DNA of 64,000 nt from CALBPI01 sp038533155. Its GTDB lineage: Bacteria > Pseudomonadota > Gammaproteobacteria > Steroidobacterales > Woeseiaceae. The stretch spans positions 1 through 64,000 of the forward strand of contig JBCAZH010000011.1 of NCBI GenBank assembly GCA_038533155.1. Reading direction: 5' to 3'. This document shows positions 36,746 through 44,993 of the stretch, one piece after another (within the stretch, counting starts at the first letter, position 1; each line of letters opens with the position of its first letter). A program made the position numbers and the translations under genes. Below the pieces are notes generated by a model. That model did not search any database and had not been told where the DNA came from. It saw only the letters and a list, made by a program, of their open reading frames with translations.

Positions 36746-37213
36746 CTACAGCGTCAGCGACAGTACGAGCGCATCCTCGCGCCCGTTGTTCTCTGCTTTG
36801 TAGTAATTGCTGCGCCGTCCGATCGTGGTGAAGCCTAGCGCATGGTACATGCTTGTCGCAGCCAGATTGGATGGGCGGACTTCGAGAAAAATCCTTCGAA
36901 TTCTCGATTCCCGAGCCACTCGGATCATCTCATTCAACAACATCATGCCGTAGCCTTGACGGCGGAATGCGGGCGCGACACAGACGTTCAAAACATGGGC
37001 TTCCCCGGCCGCCATCGACAACACGCCGTACGCACGCACCTCAGCTTGCTGATCAACGACCAAACAATGGTATCCGGCAAGCAGGCAATCTCGGAATATG
37101 CCAAGGCTCCACGGAAACCGATAACTCTGGCTTTCGATTCGCGCCACGACATCCACGTCTTCATGTCGCATAACACGAACCTGCGGCGAAACCCGGTCAT
37201 CCGCGACGCTCAC
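36746..37213 (-). CDS. rimI: Ribosomal protein S18 alanine N-acetyltransferase
   Basis: GNAT acetyltransferase, probably RimI acting on the N-terminal alanine of S18. 155 residues: VLNVCVAPAFRRQGYGMMLL carries the acetyl-CoA loop (R/Q-x-x-G-x-G/A), then IFLEVRPSNLAATSMYHALGFTTIGRRSNYY, the typical RimI end. GTG start overlaps the udg stop (GTGA). Another GNAT specificity cannot be excluded but position after the glycosylase gene is usual for rimI. Confidence 0.88.
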   Translation of the reverse strand: MSVADDRVSPQVRVMRHEDVDVVARIESQSYRFPWSLGIFRDCLLAGYHCLVVDQQAEVRAYGVLSMAAGEAHVLNVCVAPAFRRQGYGMMLLNEMIRVARESRIRRIFLEVRPSNLAATSMYHALGFTTIGRRSNYYKAENNGREDALVLSLTL

Positions 37214-37953
37214 TGCCCGGCCTCGATGAGACTTCGAAGCCGCTTCAAATCTTCCCAAGCACGAGCTTTCTGAACCGGGGTACGCAACAGGTACGCCGGA
37301 TGATAGGTCACAAGTACCGGCACTCCGAACGCGCTCAGATCGCGCTGAGCACGCAGTCGGCCCAAGGTCTCGGTGCTTCCCAGCAAATGCTGAGCTGCGA
37401 CACGACCAACAGCGAGGATAACGTTTGGCTTCACATGCACCACTTGCGCTTCCAGATAGCCAGCGCAAGCGGCGACCTCGTCCGCCCTCGGGTCGCGATT
37501 CTGCGGCGGTCGGCACTTGATGACATTGGCGATGAACACACTGGGCCGGTCGATACCAATCGCTTTGAGCATCGAGTCCAACATGTGTCCCGCCCGACCT
37601 ACGAACGGTTCGCCTGTGCGATCCTCCTCGGCCCCTGGCGCCTCACCGACCACCATAACCCGTGCGGAATCATCACCAACGCCGAACACCGACTGCGTGC
37701 GGGTTTCGTGTAGACGGCACTGGGTACATCGTTTGACGTTGTGGCGAAGCGTCTCCCAATCGATTTCTGCTGTCGGTCGATTCGACGTGTCATCCAACTT
37801 CACAACAGCTTCAGTTTTCACGACCGTTGGCGATTCGTCCGACCCCACCATTGGCTCCGCTGCCGCGGCATGCGTCTCGCGAACATGCCACTGCTCGATG
37901 CCCATCGCCCGAAGCACTGCGTCCCGCGCATTGGCGTCGAGTCGCTCAGCCAT
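37210..37953 (-). CDS. Uracil-DNA glycosylase, type 4 Fe-S family
   Basis: A 247-residue repair glycosylase removing uracil from DNA. The N-terminal 75 residues are a variable extension; then CTQCRLHETRTQSVFG with two cluster cysteines, VGEAPGAEEDRTGEPFVGRAGHMLDSML as motif A, the CRPPQNRDP and the second cysteine pair, and TYHPAYLL near the end as motif B. ATG 37953 is used; it overlaps pssA by 8 bp. Such genes beside rimI are common in gammaproteobacteria. Confidence 0.92.
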   Translation of the reverse strand: MAERLDANARDAVLRAMGIEQWHVRETHAAAAEPMVGSDESPTVVKTEAVVKLDDTSNRPTAEIDWETLRHNVKRCTQCRLHETRTQSVFGVGDDSARVMVVGEAPGAEEDRTGEPFVGRAGHMLDSMLKAIGIDRPSVFIANVIKCRPPQNRDPRADEVAACAGYLEAQVVHVKPNVILAVGRVAAQHLLGSTETLGRLRAQRDLSAFGVPVLVTYHPAYLLRTPVQKARAWEDLKRLRSLIEAGQ

Positions 37954-38767
37954 GGAGATTCCGAATGTTGTCGCCGTCTTCGTCGTCTTCAGCCGTCGAC
38001 TCATCGTCATCGAACACAGCGCGATGCATCGGCTCTCGGTTGACGATCAGCAAAATGGGCCCTGACAACAAATAGCCAAAGAACAGCAGAAACAGCACGA
38101 CCGGCGGATTGATCGAAATCAAGATGATGATGAGCGGAATCACCAACAGAAACGCGAATGGCACTAAGCGCTTTTGCGACATTTCCTTGAAGCTGTAGTA
38201 GCGCAAGTTACTCACCATAAGTACGCCGGCGATTGCCGTCACAGCGAATGCGCAGATCAAGCCAAAAAACCCGCCGAATTCATATTCTGCGCTCAGCCAC
38301 ACGAAAGCGGCGACGATCGCAGCGGCGGACGGACTTGGCAGACCCTGAAACCAACCTTTACCGAGTTTCGATGGTAGCGAGTTGAAGCGCGCCAACCGCA
38401 TCGCTGCGGCAACTGCAAACAGGAACGCAACCAACCAACCCACTCGGCCCCAAGCAATGGAGTATTCCGTGAGACGCGCGACTCCCCACTGGTAAACGAT
38501 GACGGCCGGGGCAAGTCCAAAACTCACCATATCGGACAGGCTGTCGTACTCTTTGCCAAAGTCGGTTTGAGTGCTCGTCATCCGAGCCACGCGGCCATCA
38601 GCTCCGTCGAAAACCATAGCCACGAAGATTGCGATTCCCGCCGCGTCGAAGTTGCCGTCGATCGCCGCGACAATGCCGTAGAAACCTGCAAACAGGGCCA
38701 AGGTCGTTAGGAGGTTCGGAAGAAGATAAACCCCTTTTCTGCGTCCTTGGCGAGGCGCCCCGCTCAT
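37946..38767 (-). CDS. pssA: CDP-diacylglycerol-serine O-phosphatidyltransferase
   Basis: Membrane enzyme making phosphatidylserine, precursor of phosphatidylethanolamine. 273 residues, Bacillus-type (multi-pass) PssA rather than the soluble E. coli enzyme. The CDP-alcohol motif DGADGRVARM...FGKEYDSLSD is intact. About eight membrane segments follow, and the C-terminus is acidic (DDDESTAEDDEDGD). ATG 38767 has AAAGGTG 7 bases upstream. A Psd-like gene lies 84 bp upstream. Confidence 0.95.
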   Translation of the reverse strand: MSGAPRQGRRKGVYLLPNLLTTLALFAGFYGIVAAIDGNFDAAGIAIFVAMVFDGADGRVARMTSTQTDFGKEYDSLSDMVSFGLAPAVIVYQWGVARLTEYSIAWGRVGWLVAFLFAVAAAMRLARFNSLPSKLGKGWFQGLPSPSAAAIVAAFVWLSAEYEFGGFFGLICAFAVTAIAGVLMVSNLRYYSFKEMSQKRLVPFAFLLVIPLIIILISINPPVVLFLLFFGYLLSGPILLIVNREPMHRAVFDDDESTAEDDEDGDNIRNLHG

Positions 38768-38823
38768 GTTGCACACCTTTGAATTTAAGGTAACCAGTGT
38801 GCCACGCGCATCGGGGTAGCGCG

Positions 38824-38839
38824 AACGCTAAAACGCTAA
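38824..38839. repeat. Tandem 8-bp repeat before pssA
   Basis: AACGCTAA occurs twice head to tail, in the gap between the Psd-like gene and pssA. It could be an operator or chance; no other copy was noticed nearby. Confidence 0.4.
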
Positions 38840-38851
38840 ATTCTCGCGTTT

Positions 38852-39484
38852 CTAACTATCGTCTAGATCACGTCTGAGCTTGGCAAGCACTGTCTGACCT
38901 GCCACGACGTCTTGTCCAGCCTCGATTCTCGGAAGTACTCGCTCCGGCAGATAAACCTCGCACACCGATACCAGCCTAAGATAGGCACATCGCTGCCCGT
39001 GCCCTACTCTCTCGCCGTAGCGAAACATCGCCCGCGGCCCTCCAAACCAATGCCGACCGGAAAAAGTGACAACCACGTCATCGCCCTCGTCCGAACGCAA
39101 CCACATGCCGCCGCGCCCAGTAGGCAGCGCACCTTCTGCCACGTTGTCACGCGGATCCAGTAACCGTCCCTCGACCGGGGCTCGCAGTGTGTAGGCGCCC
39201 AAAGGATTGTTGCGGATTCTAATTCTCAGCGACTGGCGGTCGAGCAACCCCGTACGGCACAGCTCGACATCGAGTACCCGCCCGTCGACCGGGGCCAGCA
39301 CGGACAGCGGCGCCAGCGGTAACTCCCGACGCGGATCCTGGAACAACAAAATCCCCAAAACGAGAACAATCACCCAAGGAATCGCCCACAACGGCCCCGC
39401 CCAAAGAGCAGTGCCGATCGCGGCAGCGGCGATCAGCAAGATGATCCACATCCCTTCGGATGCAATAACCGGATAGCTGCGCAT
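38852..39484 (-). CDS. Archaeal-type phosphatidylserine decarboxylase relative, catalytic residues lost
   Basis: A 210-residue membrane protein aligned with short archaeal-type Psd. N-terminal membrane hairpin (about 12-47), then FQDPRR (FRDPxR) and APVDGRV with the Asp of the processing triad (Asp67). The triad His, normally in PLDVHVNRAPVDG, is Tyr98 in PLGAYTLRAPVEG. The self-cleavage Gly-Ser, normally FGSRVDxYLP, is Val172-Ser173 in LVSVCEVYLP. So pyruvoyl formation is doubtful. It precedes pssA, arguing for a role in phospholipid synthesis. ATG 39484 is 6 bases after a TAGACT box. Either a pseudoenzyme or a divergent active form; family membership is fairly sure, activity is not. Confidence 0.75.
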   Translation of the reverse strand: MRSYPVIASEGMWIILLIAAAAIGTALWAGPLWAIPWVIVLVLGILLFQDPRRELPLAPLSVLAPVDGRVLDVELCRTGLLDRQSLRIRIRNNPLGAYTLRAPVEGRLLDPRDNVAEGALPTGRGGMWLRSDEGDDVVVTFSGRHWFGGPRAMFRYGERVGHGQRCAYLRLVSVCEVYLPERVLPRIEAGQDVVAGQTVLAKLRRDLDDS

Positions 39485-39496
39485 CGCTATAGTCTA
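39485..39496 (-). promoter_or_regulatory. -10-like TAGACT, 6 bases before the Psd-like ATG
   Basis: Minus-strand TAGACT at 39491-39496 matches four of six consensus positions; no Shine-Dalgarno precedes the gene. Confidence 0.35.
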
Positions 39497-39516
39497 CCGC
39501 TATCTGAGTTCGCCGC

Positions 39517-39522
39517 TACAAT
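39517..39522 (+). promoter_or_regulatory. -10-like TACAAT before proS
   Basis: Five of six consensus positions. Predicts a leader of about 24 bases, so proS appears to have a normal 5' leader, unlike its divergent neighbour. Confidence 0.35.
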
Positions 39523-39552
39523 AGGCACCTTTTCCTCGCCACAGAGAACACC

Positions 39553-41250
39553 ATGCGCGTCAGTCAAGTTCACATCCGCACCTTGAAGGAAGATCCTTCA
39601 GAGGCCGAAATCGTCAGCCACAAGCTGATGTTAAGAACCGGCATGATTCGCCGCCTGACGTCTGGCATTTTTACGTGGATGCCGATCGGTCTGCGCGTGC
39701 TCAGAAAAGTTGAGGCTATCGTACGTGAAGAAATGAACGCCATCGGCGCGCAGGAGTTGTTGATGCCTGCGGTTCAACCGGCAGAGTTGTGGCAAGAAAG
39801 CGGCCGATGGGACAAGTATGGACCGCTCTTGTTGCGCGCCAAAGATCGCCACGAGCGCGACTACTGCGTCGGACCGACACATGAGGAGGTCATCTCCGAT
39901 GTCGCGCGGCGTGAGCTGCGCTCCTATAAAGACTTGCCGACCAGCTTCTACCAAATTCAAACAAAGTTCAGAGACGAAATTCGACCGCGCTTCGGGGTCA
40001 TGCGCTCGCGCGAGTTCATTATGAAAGACGCGTATTCGTTCGACCTTGATGAGGACAAAATGGCCGCAAGCTATGACGCGATGTCTCTCGCGTATCACCG
40101 AGCATTCGAACGAATGGGCTTGAAATTCCGTGCTGTGGATGCGGACAGTGGGGAAATCGGTGGTGCCCGCTCTGAGGAATTTCATGTCCTCGCCGAGTCC
40201 GGTGAGGATGCTATCGCCTATTGCGACGCTGACAACTACGCGGCAAACGTAGAACTGACGCCGGCACCCGAGCCCGACACGCGGCCGGAACCCAGTGCTG
40301 CTATCGCCCGCGTTGAAACACCCGGTGCGAAGACGATCGAAGATGCTGCAAACGCCCTGAATCTCCCAGTCGATAAAGTGGTCAAGACTCTGATTCTCGC
40401 GGGAACGGACTCACCCGTTGCCGTAGTACTGCGTGGCGACCACACATTGAACGCAGTCAAGGCATCGAAGCACCCTCTGATCGCGACACCGTTGACGATG
40501 CTCGAGCCAGGTGACGTCGTTAAGGCGACCGGTGCGCCGCCAGGGTCAGTCGGCCCTATGGGACTGGACATCCCGGTGATCGTCGACAACGCTGCTTGGG
40601 GACTGGCGGACTTCGCTTGCGGTGCCAACGAGAAATTTGTGCATCTGACCGGTGTCAATTGGGGTCGAGATGCTGATCCCGGTTCGATGCCCTTCGACTT
40701 ACGCAATGTGGTTGAAGGGGATCCTTCGCCGCGCGGCGGTGGCACACTGTCGATCGCGCGTGGCATCGAAGTAGGACACATTTTCCAACTTGGTCGAAAG
40801 TACTCCGAAGCGATGGACGTGAGCGTCCAAGATGAATCCGGTCAGAGCGTTGCACCTTTCATGGGCTGCTACGGGATCGGCATCACGCGCATCGTCGGTG
40901 CGGCGATCGAGCAGAACCATGACGACAACGGCATCATTTGGCCGGAGCCTCTGGCCCCTTGGTCGGTTGTCATCGTCCCAATCAACGCGCACCGCTCTGA
41001 TGCGGTCAAAGATGCTGCAGAGTCTCTCTACCAGACACTGCTTGAAGCGGGCGTAGACGTCTTGATCGATGACCGAGATTCTCGTCCTGGCGCCAAGTTT
41101 GCGGATGCCGAGTTGCTCGGCATACCGCATCGCGTGGTCATTGGAGATCGCGGTCTCGCCGACGGCGATTTTGAGTATCAGTACCGTCGTAAAGGCGAGC
41201 GCGAAATGCTGAAGCGTGACGCAATTCTCAGCCGCCTCGGGGTTGAGTGA
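39553..41250 (+). CDS. proS: Prolyl-tRNA synthetase
   Basis: Class II synthetase, bacterial type with editing insertion. 565 residues: motif 1 and 2 around LMPAVQPAELWQESGRWDKYGP and FRDEIRPRFGVMRSREFIMKDAYSF, the INS editing domain (about 225-400, with KVVKTLILAG), motif 3 GCYGIGITR, and the C-terminal anticodon domain with VLIDDRDSRPGAKFADAELLGIP. It stands alone between divergent and leaderless units; slt starts 13 bp later. Confidence 0.98.
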   Translation: MRVSQVHIRTLKEDPSEAEIVSHKLMLRTGMIRRLTSGIFTWMPIGLRVLRKVEAIVREEMNAIGAQELLMPAVQPAELWQESGRWDKYGPLLLRAKDRHERDYCVGPTHEEVISDVARRELRSYKDLPTSFYQIQTKFRDEIRPRFGVMRSREFIMKDAYSFDLDEDKMAASYDAMSLAYHRAFERMGLKFRAVDADSGEIGGARSEEFHVLAESGEDAIAYCDADNYAANVELTPAPEPDTRPEPSAAIARVETPGAKTIEDAANALNLPVDKVVKTLILAGTDSPVAVVLRGDHTLNAVKASKHPLIATPLTMLEPGDVVKATGAPPGSVGPMGLDIPVIVDNAAWGLADFACGANEKFVHLTGVNWGRDADPGSMPFDLRNVVEGDPSPRGGGTLSIARGIEVGHIFQLGRKYSEAMDVSVQDESGQSVAPFMGCYGIGITRIVGAAIEQNHDDNGIIWPEPLAPWSVVIVPINAHRSDAVKDAAESLYQTLLEAGVDVLIDDRDSRPGAKFADAELLGIPHRVVIGDRGLADGDFEYQYRRKGEREMLKRDAILSRLGVE

Positions 41251-41262
41251 CATAATACGGGT
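41251..41262 (+). promoter_or_regulatory. Extended -10 TGA-CATAAT, 6 bases before the transglycosylase ATG
   Basis: TGA directly precedes CATAAT (41251-41256), giving the extended TGN -10 form. It abuts the proS stop codon (TGA at 41248-41250), which itself supplies the TGN. No Shine-Dalgarno is present. Confidence 0.5.
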
Positions 41263-41835
41263 ATGAATAGATGCCTGGCGTGGGCGGGACTGCTGGTCGT
41301 GCTTTATTGCGCACCGTTGCACGCTGCAAAGTCGACTGAGCCAGATCCAGAGCTGCTGGAAGCACTCAAACAGGCGTCTTTGGAGGCAGCAACCTTTGAG
41401 GACCGATTTGACGCAGAAGTCTGGCTCAAGGATATGTCGGCACGATTGGGGCGGCGTGTCGAAGACCCGGACGAGCGAATACAAATTCTAAAGGGCGTCC
41501 ATCGGGAGGCTCAGCGGGTAGATTTGCCACCTGAACTCGTCCTCGCGGTCATCGAAATTGAGAGCAATTTTGACCGGTTCGCTATCTCGCGGGCCGGAGC
41601 TCGCGGCCTTATGCAGGTCATGCCCTTTTGGCTGGATGAAATCGGCCAACCTGACGATAGCCTGTTTGATATCGACACCAACCTGAGAATGGGCTGCACG
41701 ATTCTGCGCCACTACTACGACCGAGAGCGAGGGGATCTGCATCGCTCGCTGGCCCGCTACAACGGTAGCTTGGGTAGCACGCGCTACTCCAACAAGGTGC
41801 TCGATCGACTGCGGGGGCGCTGGCGGCGCAACTGA
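41263..41835 (+). CDS. Periplasmic lytic transglycosylase (SLT domain)
   Basis: A 190-residue muramidase-like enzyme that cleaves peptidoglycan glycan strands. Signal peptide (about 1-21, cut after LHA). SLT domain (about 80-185): catalytic Glu in VIEIESNFDRFAISRAGARGLMQVMPFW, then NLRMGCTILRHYY and RYNGS. Related to MltC/Slt C-terminal domains. The ATG is 6 bases from an extended -10 box with no Shine-Dalgarno. Confidence 0.92.
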   Translation: MNRCLAWAGLLVVLYCAPLHAAKSTEPDPELLEALKQASLEAATFEDRFDAEVWLKDMSARLGRRVEDPDERIQILKGVHREAQRVDLPPELVLAVIEIESNFDRFAISRAGARGLMQVMPFWLDEIGQPDDSLFDIDTNLRMGCTILRHYYDRERGDLHRSLARYNGSLGSTRYSNKVLDRLRGRWRRN

Positions 41836-41844
41836 TTCAGAAAT

Positions 41845-41861
41845 GCGCCTGGCTGCGGCGC
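41845..41861. terminator. Short GC hairpin between converging genes
   Basis: GCGCC and GGCGC pair around a 7-base loop, flanked by A-rich and AATT sequence, in the 33-bp gap between the transglycosylase and DUF4398 genes. It may act as a weak two-way terminator; no long T-run. Confidence 0.25.
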
Positions 41862-41868
41862 GAATTGC

Positions 41869-42189
41869 CTAAGGCTGATCGTTACTGCGGTACGATTGAT
41901 CTCTGATCGATTCGGCCAAATCGCGCGCACGCATGGCTGACTCTTTTGCACGGACCGCATCGCGACGTGCCTCGGCATAGGCCCTGCGCTTAAGGTTGAG
42001 CTCCGCACTGTCCAGCAGTGCATCAGCCTCCTCCAGCGCTTCCGCGGCAAACCGTTCGGCATCAGCCGTCTCTGCAGCGCTGATCGCCTGCCGCGCGTCG
42101 CTCATCTCCTGGACGGGCGGTGTGACCGAGCACGCACTGACCAGCAGCGTGAGCGCGACGCCCCAACCAATTGTTTTACCGGCAGACAT
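41869..42189 (-). CDS. DUF4398-type lipoprotein
   Basis: A 106-residue predicted lipoprotein: signal peptide with lipobox LLVSAC (Cys20), then an almost wholly helical Ala/Glu/Arg region (about 30-95) with repeated A-E-A-L and R-R-D-A patterns, a likely coiled coil. It resembles DUF4398 domains of envelope proteins. Function unknown. ATG 42189 lies 8 bases from an extended -10 (TGC-GATAAT). It diverges from wrbA. Confidence 0.8.
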   Translation of the reverse strand: MSAGKTIGWGVALTLLVSACSVTPPVQEMSDARQAISAAETADAERFAAEALEEADALLDSAELNLKRRAYAEARRDAVRAKESAMRARDLAESIRDQSYRSNDQP

Positions 42190-42203
42190 ATCCCAAAATT
42201 ATC
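42190..42203 (-). promoter_or_regulatory. Extended -10 TGC-GATAAT, 8 bases before the DUF4398 ATG
   Basis: Minus-strand GATAAT at 42198-42203 preceded by TGC. Predicted leader is zero to two bases. Confidence 0.45.
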
Positions 42204-42261
42204 GCACGGTCCATGCGAGCGTCAAGCATTTGACCACGCTGATATCGCCCTGCACCCGTGG

Positions 42262-42276
42262 CATACTCCGCCCACG
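42262..42276 (+). promoter_or_regulatory. Extended -10 TGG-CATACT, 9 bases before the wrbA ATG
   Basis: CATACT at 42262-42267 preceded by TGG. Predicted leader is two to three bases, with no room for a Shine-Dalgarno. Confidence 0.4.
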
Positions 42277-42870
42277 ATGCATGGAATTTTAGTACTTTAC
42301 TATTCGGTTAACGGCTCCACTGAAGCGTTAGCGCGGGCCATCGCGCGGGGCGTAGACACCGTCCCTGGCGCCGAACCCTGGCTGCGGACTGTCCCGCCTG
42401 TGACGGCGAAAACGGAAGATTCTTTGCCGCCGGTCCCCGAATCTGGTCCGCCCTATGCGACTCACGACGAGCTGGCGGCATGCAGCGGCCTGGTGCTCGG
42501 GAGTCCGACACGCTTCGGCAACATGGCCGCAGCAATGAAGTACTTTCTGGACGGTACGAGCGGCATTTGGCTGACCGGTGGGCTCGCGGGCAAACCGGCC
42601 GGCGTGTTCACATCGTCGACTTCCATGCATGGCGGCCAAGAGAGCACGCTACTGACCATGGCAGTGCCATTGTTACACCATGGCATGCTGCTATGCGGGA
42701 TTCCGTACACCGAACCTGCGCTGGCCGCGACACAGTCCGGCGGCACGCCCTACGGCGCATCGCATGTCGCCGGCACCAAAAACGCGGGCGTTTTAACCGC
42801 TGAGGAACAGACACTTGCGGAGGCACTCGGCGCGCGAGTCGCAACGTCCGCGATACGGCTTGCTCAGTGA
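42277..42870 (+). CDS. wrbA: NAD(P)H:quinone oxidoreductase WrbA
   Basis: Flavodoxin-like FMN enzyme reducing quinones by two electrons. 197 residues: FMN phosphate loop YSVNGSTEALARAIARG (about 9-25), GSPTRFGNMAAAMKYFLDGTSGIW, and the TSSTSMHGGQESTLL segment. Length matches WrbA. A second in-frame-looking ATG at 42281 is out of frame, so 42277 stands. DUF2069 overlaps its stop. Confidence 0.95.
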   Translation: MHGILVLYYSVNGSTEALARAIARGVDTVPGAEPWLRTVPPVTAKTEDSLPPVPESGPPYATHDELAACSGLVLGSPTRFGNMAAAMKYFLDGTSGIWLTGGLAGKPAGVFTSSTSMHGGQESTLLTMAVPLLHHGMLLCGIPYTEPALAATQSGGTPYGASHVAGTKNAGVLTAEEQTLAEALGARVATSAIRLAQ

Positions 42871-43217
42871 GAACGCTTGTCGGTCGCAGGCGGATCGGTT
42901 TAGCCGCATGGTTCGGTCTTGCGCTAGCGACCACGCTGTGGCTCTGGGATGCGGGAGCATCCGTACACTGGAGCATATGGCCCGTATTGCTCGCACCGTT
43001 TCTGCTACTGCTTCCCGGTATGCTGAAGCCGTCGAGAAACACTTGGCTATTGGCTTTGCTGGCGAGTATCGGCTACGCGACGACCGGTCTAATGGACGCG
43101 ATTGCGAATCCGAACAGCCTGTCCGCGGCCGCCATCCTCGCGGTTGTCGCCCTGGCCGCCTTTTTCCTGCTGATCCCCGCAATCCGGACAATACCGTCCG
43201 CACAACCCGATCAGTGA
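42867..43217 (+). CDS. DUF2069 membrane protein
   Basis: A 116-residue protein with four hydrophobic segments and a short basic N-terminus, of the DUF2069 family usually found beside wrbA. Function unknown. The GTG start overlaps the wrbA stop (GTGA). Its end overlaps convergent hda by 7 bp. Confidence 0.88.
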   Translation: MRTLVGRRRIGLAAWFGLALATTLWLWDAGASVHWSIWPVLLAPFLLLLPGMLKPSRNTWLLALLASIGYATTGLMDAIANPNSLSAAAILAVVALAAFFLLIPAIRTIPSAQPDQ

Positions 43218-43930
43218 TCGATACCCGCGCGTTTTAGCACTTCGCGAGCGAAAGGCACGGTCAATCGGCGTTTCGCCGACAGCGACGCTTCATCGAGTCG
43301 ATACAACCAGTCATACAGAGTTCGCGAGTCCCGTGGCAACCGCGTCAATAGATAGCGTGCCGTTTCGTCAGGCAGCTCCATACCGCGATGCTCGGCCCGC
43401 ATGCGCAATGCGGCATGCTTTTGCTCATCCTCTAACTCACGCAACCGAAACGCCAACAGTGACTGCGTTCGACTGCGAAGATCCTGCAGCGCGAACGCGG
43501 TGCCGGACGGAACGTCGGAGCCGGCGATTACCATCGCATTGCCGCCCCGAACCACGCGTTCGTAGTGCAGCAACAACGCACGCTCCCACTCGAGATCACC
43601 GACAATCGCATCGATATCGTCCAAGCACAGTAAAATCTCGGCGGGCAGTTCGTCGAGGACTTGTGGGGGGAATCCGTTGCGTAGCGGCAAGTACATCGCA
43701 TGGCCTGCTGGCTTCGCCGCGACCGTCGCCTGTAGTAAATGCGTCCGGCCACTCCCAGCAGCCCCGCTCAACCATACGCCAGGCGACGGTAGCGCTTGCA
43801 GCGTCGCAATGATCTCGGCGTTCTCTCCCGCGAAAAAAGTCTCAAACCTAGCCTCAACATCCAGCTGAACAGGCAATGGAATCTGCCGGCCTGGCTCAAT
43901 CGTCAACCGACTCTCCGCGACTGTGTTCAT
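43211..43930 (-). CDS. hda: DnaA regulatory inactivator Hda
   Basis: AAA+ protein that, with the beta clamp, triggers hydrolysis of DnaA-ATP to stop over-initiation. 239 residues; clamp-binding segment QIPLPVQLD near the N-terminus, Walker A-like SGAAGSGRTHLL, Walker B ILLCLDDID, sensor region and RTLYDWLYRLDEASL near the end. The P-loop has Arg in place of Lys (GSGRT), as in other Hda-type proteins. ATG 43930; overlaps the permease gene by 35 bp. Confidence 0.93.
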   Translation of the reverse strand: MNTVAESRLTIEPGRQIPLPVQLDVEARFETFFAGENAEIIATLQALPSPGVWLSGAAGSGRTHLLQATVAAKPAGHAMYLPLRNGFPPQVLDELPAEILLCLDDIDAIVGDLEWERALLLHYERVVRGGNAMVIAGSDVPSGTAFALQDLRSRTQSLLAFRLRELEDEQKHAALRMRAEHRGMELPDETARYLLTRLPRDSRTLYDWLYRLDEASLSAKRRLTVPFAREVLKRAGIDH

Positions 43931-44993
43931 CCAGAAAGTCCTGTGCTTCAGGATGCTCGGACAGGTAGTTTCGATAGGCGTAGCGAACAAAAACCGCGAT
44001 CACCGCAGCGGCTGGTAGCGCCAGCAAAATCCCGAAGAACCCAAAAAGCTGGCCGAAAGCCATGACAGCGAAAATCACGAGGACTGGATGCAACCCGATC
44101 CGATCGCCCACGAGCTTCGGTGTCAAAACGCTGCCTTCAATGAACTGAGCGACTGAGAACACGACAACAACCAAAGCTAGCGTCAGCAGCCCGCCGTCGG
44201 GGGAGTTGATTGCAGTCAGCCCCGCAAGGCCGATTCCAAAGATGAAACCCAAATACGGGACGAAACTCACGAGTCCGGCGACAACGCCGATGGCAAGCGC
44301 GAATTTAAGCCCGATCAGTGACAGACCTACCGTATACATGACCGCCAGACCGACCATAACCAGCAGCTGCCCACGCAGAAAAGCGGCAAGTGTCTCGTCT
44401 GTCTCGCGAGCCAGCACAAACACCGACTCGCGACGGTTGACAGGGATTAATGCGCCAATGCGAGCGACGATCAAGTCCCAGTCTCGCAGCAAATAGAACG
44501 TCAAAATCGGCACTAGGAATACGTTGACCACCGCTGTGAGCAACGCACCGCCAGAGCGCGTAATTTGCGTCAGCAGGGTGGACCCCCATTGCCCCGCCGA
44601 ACTACCTAAAGTTTCCAACATTGCACTGAGCCGAAACTCGGGTTCGCTCGTCCCATTCCCCTCTGCGAGCAGGCCAGCGACATGCGGCCAGACACGCTCC
44701 TCAAGCAACTGGAGATACCTCGGCAGCACCTCGAACAAAGCGGATGCTTGGGTGCGCACCAGCGGCACCAACAGCAACACCAAACCCGCAAGAACCAGGA
44801 GCGTCAGCACGAACACCACGAGCACCGCGACCGGTCGCGGCATGCGCAGCTGTTGCAACTTATCGGCAAGGGGGTCGCCAACATAGGCAAGCAGCGCTGC
44901 GGCGATGAAGGGCGTGAGAACGGGAGACAGGAGATAAAGCAGGATGCCGATCCCCGCGATTCCCCCGATCCATAGCCAGCGGGTCTCCGTCAT
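43896..44993 (-). CDS. AI-2E family permease (PerM type)
   Basis: A 365-residue inner-membrane protein with about eight membrane segments and the family pattern of two N-terminal segments, a soluble part, then the conserved NRRESVFVLARETDETLAAFLRGQ and GLVSFVPYLGFIFG. The C-terminal tail is acidic. Members transport varied small solutes; the one here lies between pgsA and hda, typical for PerM. ATG overlaps the pgsA stop (ATGA). Confidence 0.9.
   Translation of the reverse strand: MTETRWLWIGGIAGIGILLYLLSPVLTPFIAAALLAYVGDPLADKLQQLRMPRPVAVLVVFVLTLLVLAGLVLLLVPLVRTQASALFEVLPRYLQLLEERVWPHVAGLLAEGNGTSEPEFRLSAMLETLGSSAGQWGSTLLTQITRSGGALLTAVVNVFLVPILTFYLLRDWDLIVARIGALIPVNRRESVFVLARETDETLAAFLRGQLLVMVGLAVMYTVGLSLIGLKFALAIGVVAGLVSFVPYLGFIFGIGLAGLTAINSPDGGLLTLALVVVVFSVAQFIEGSVLTPKLVGDRIGLHPVLVIFAVMAFGQLFGFFGILLALPAAAVIAVFVRYAYRNYLSEHPEAQDFLDEHSRGESVDD

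Noticed and set aside
40699..41484. 261-residue minus-strand frame across the proS-transglycosylase junction
   Set aside because: Antisense to both real genes, and no homology-like pattern.
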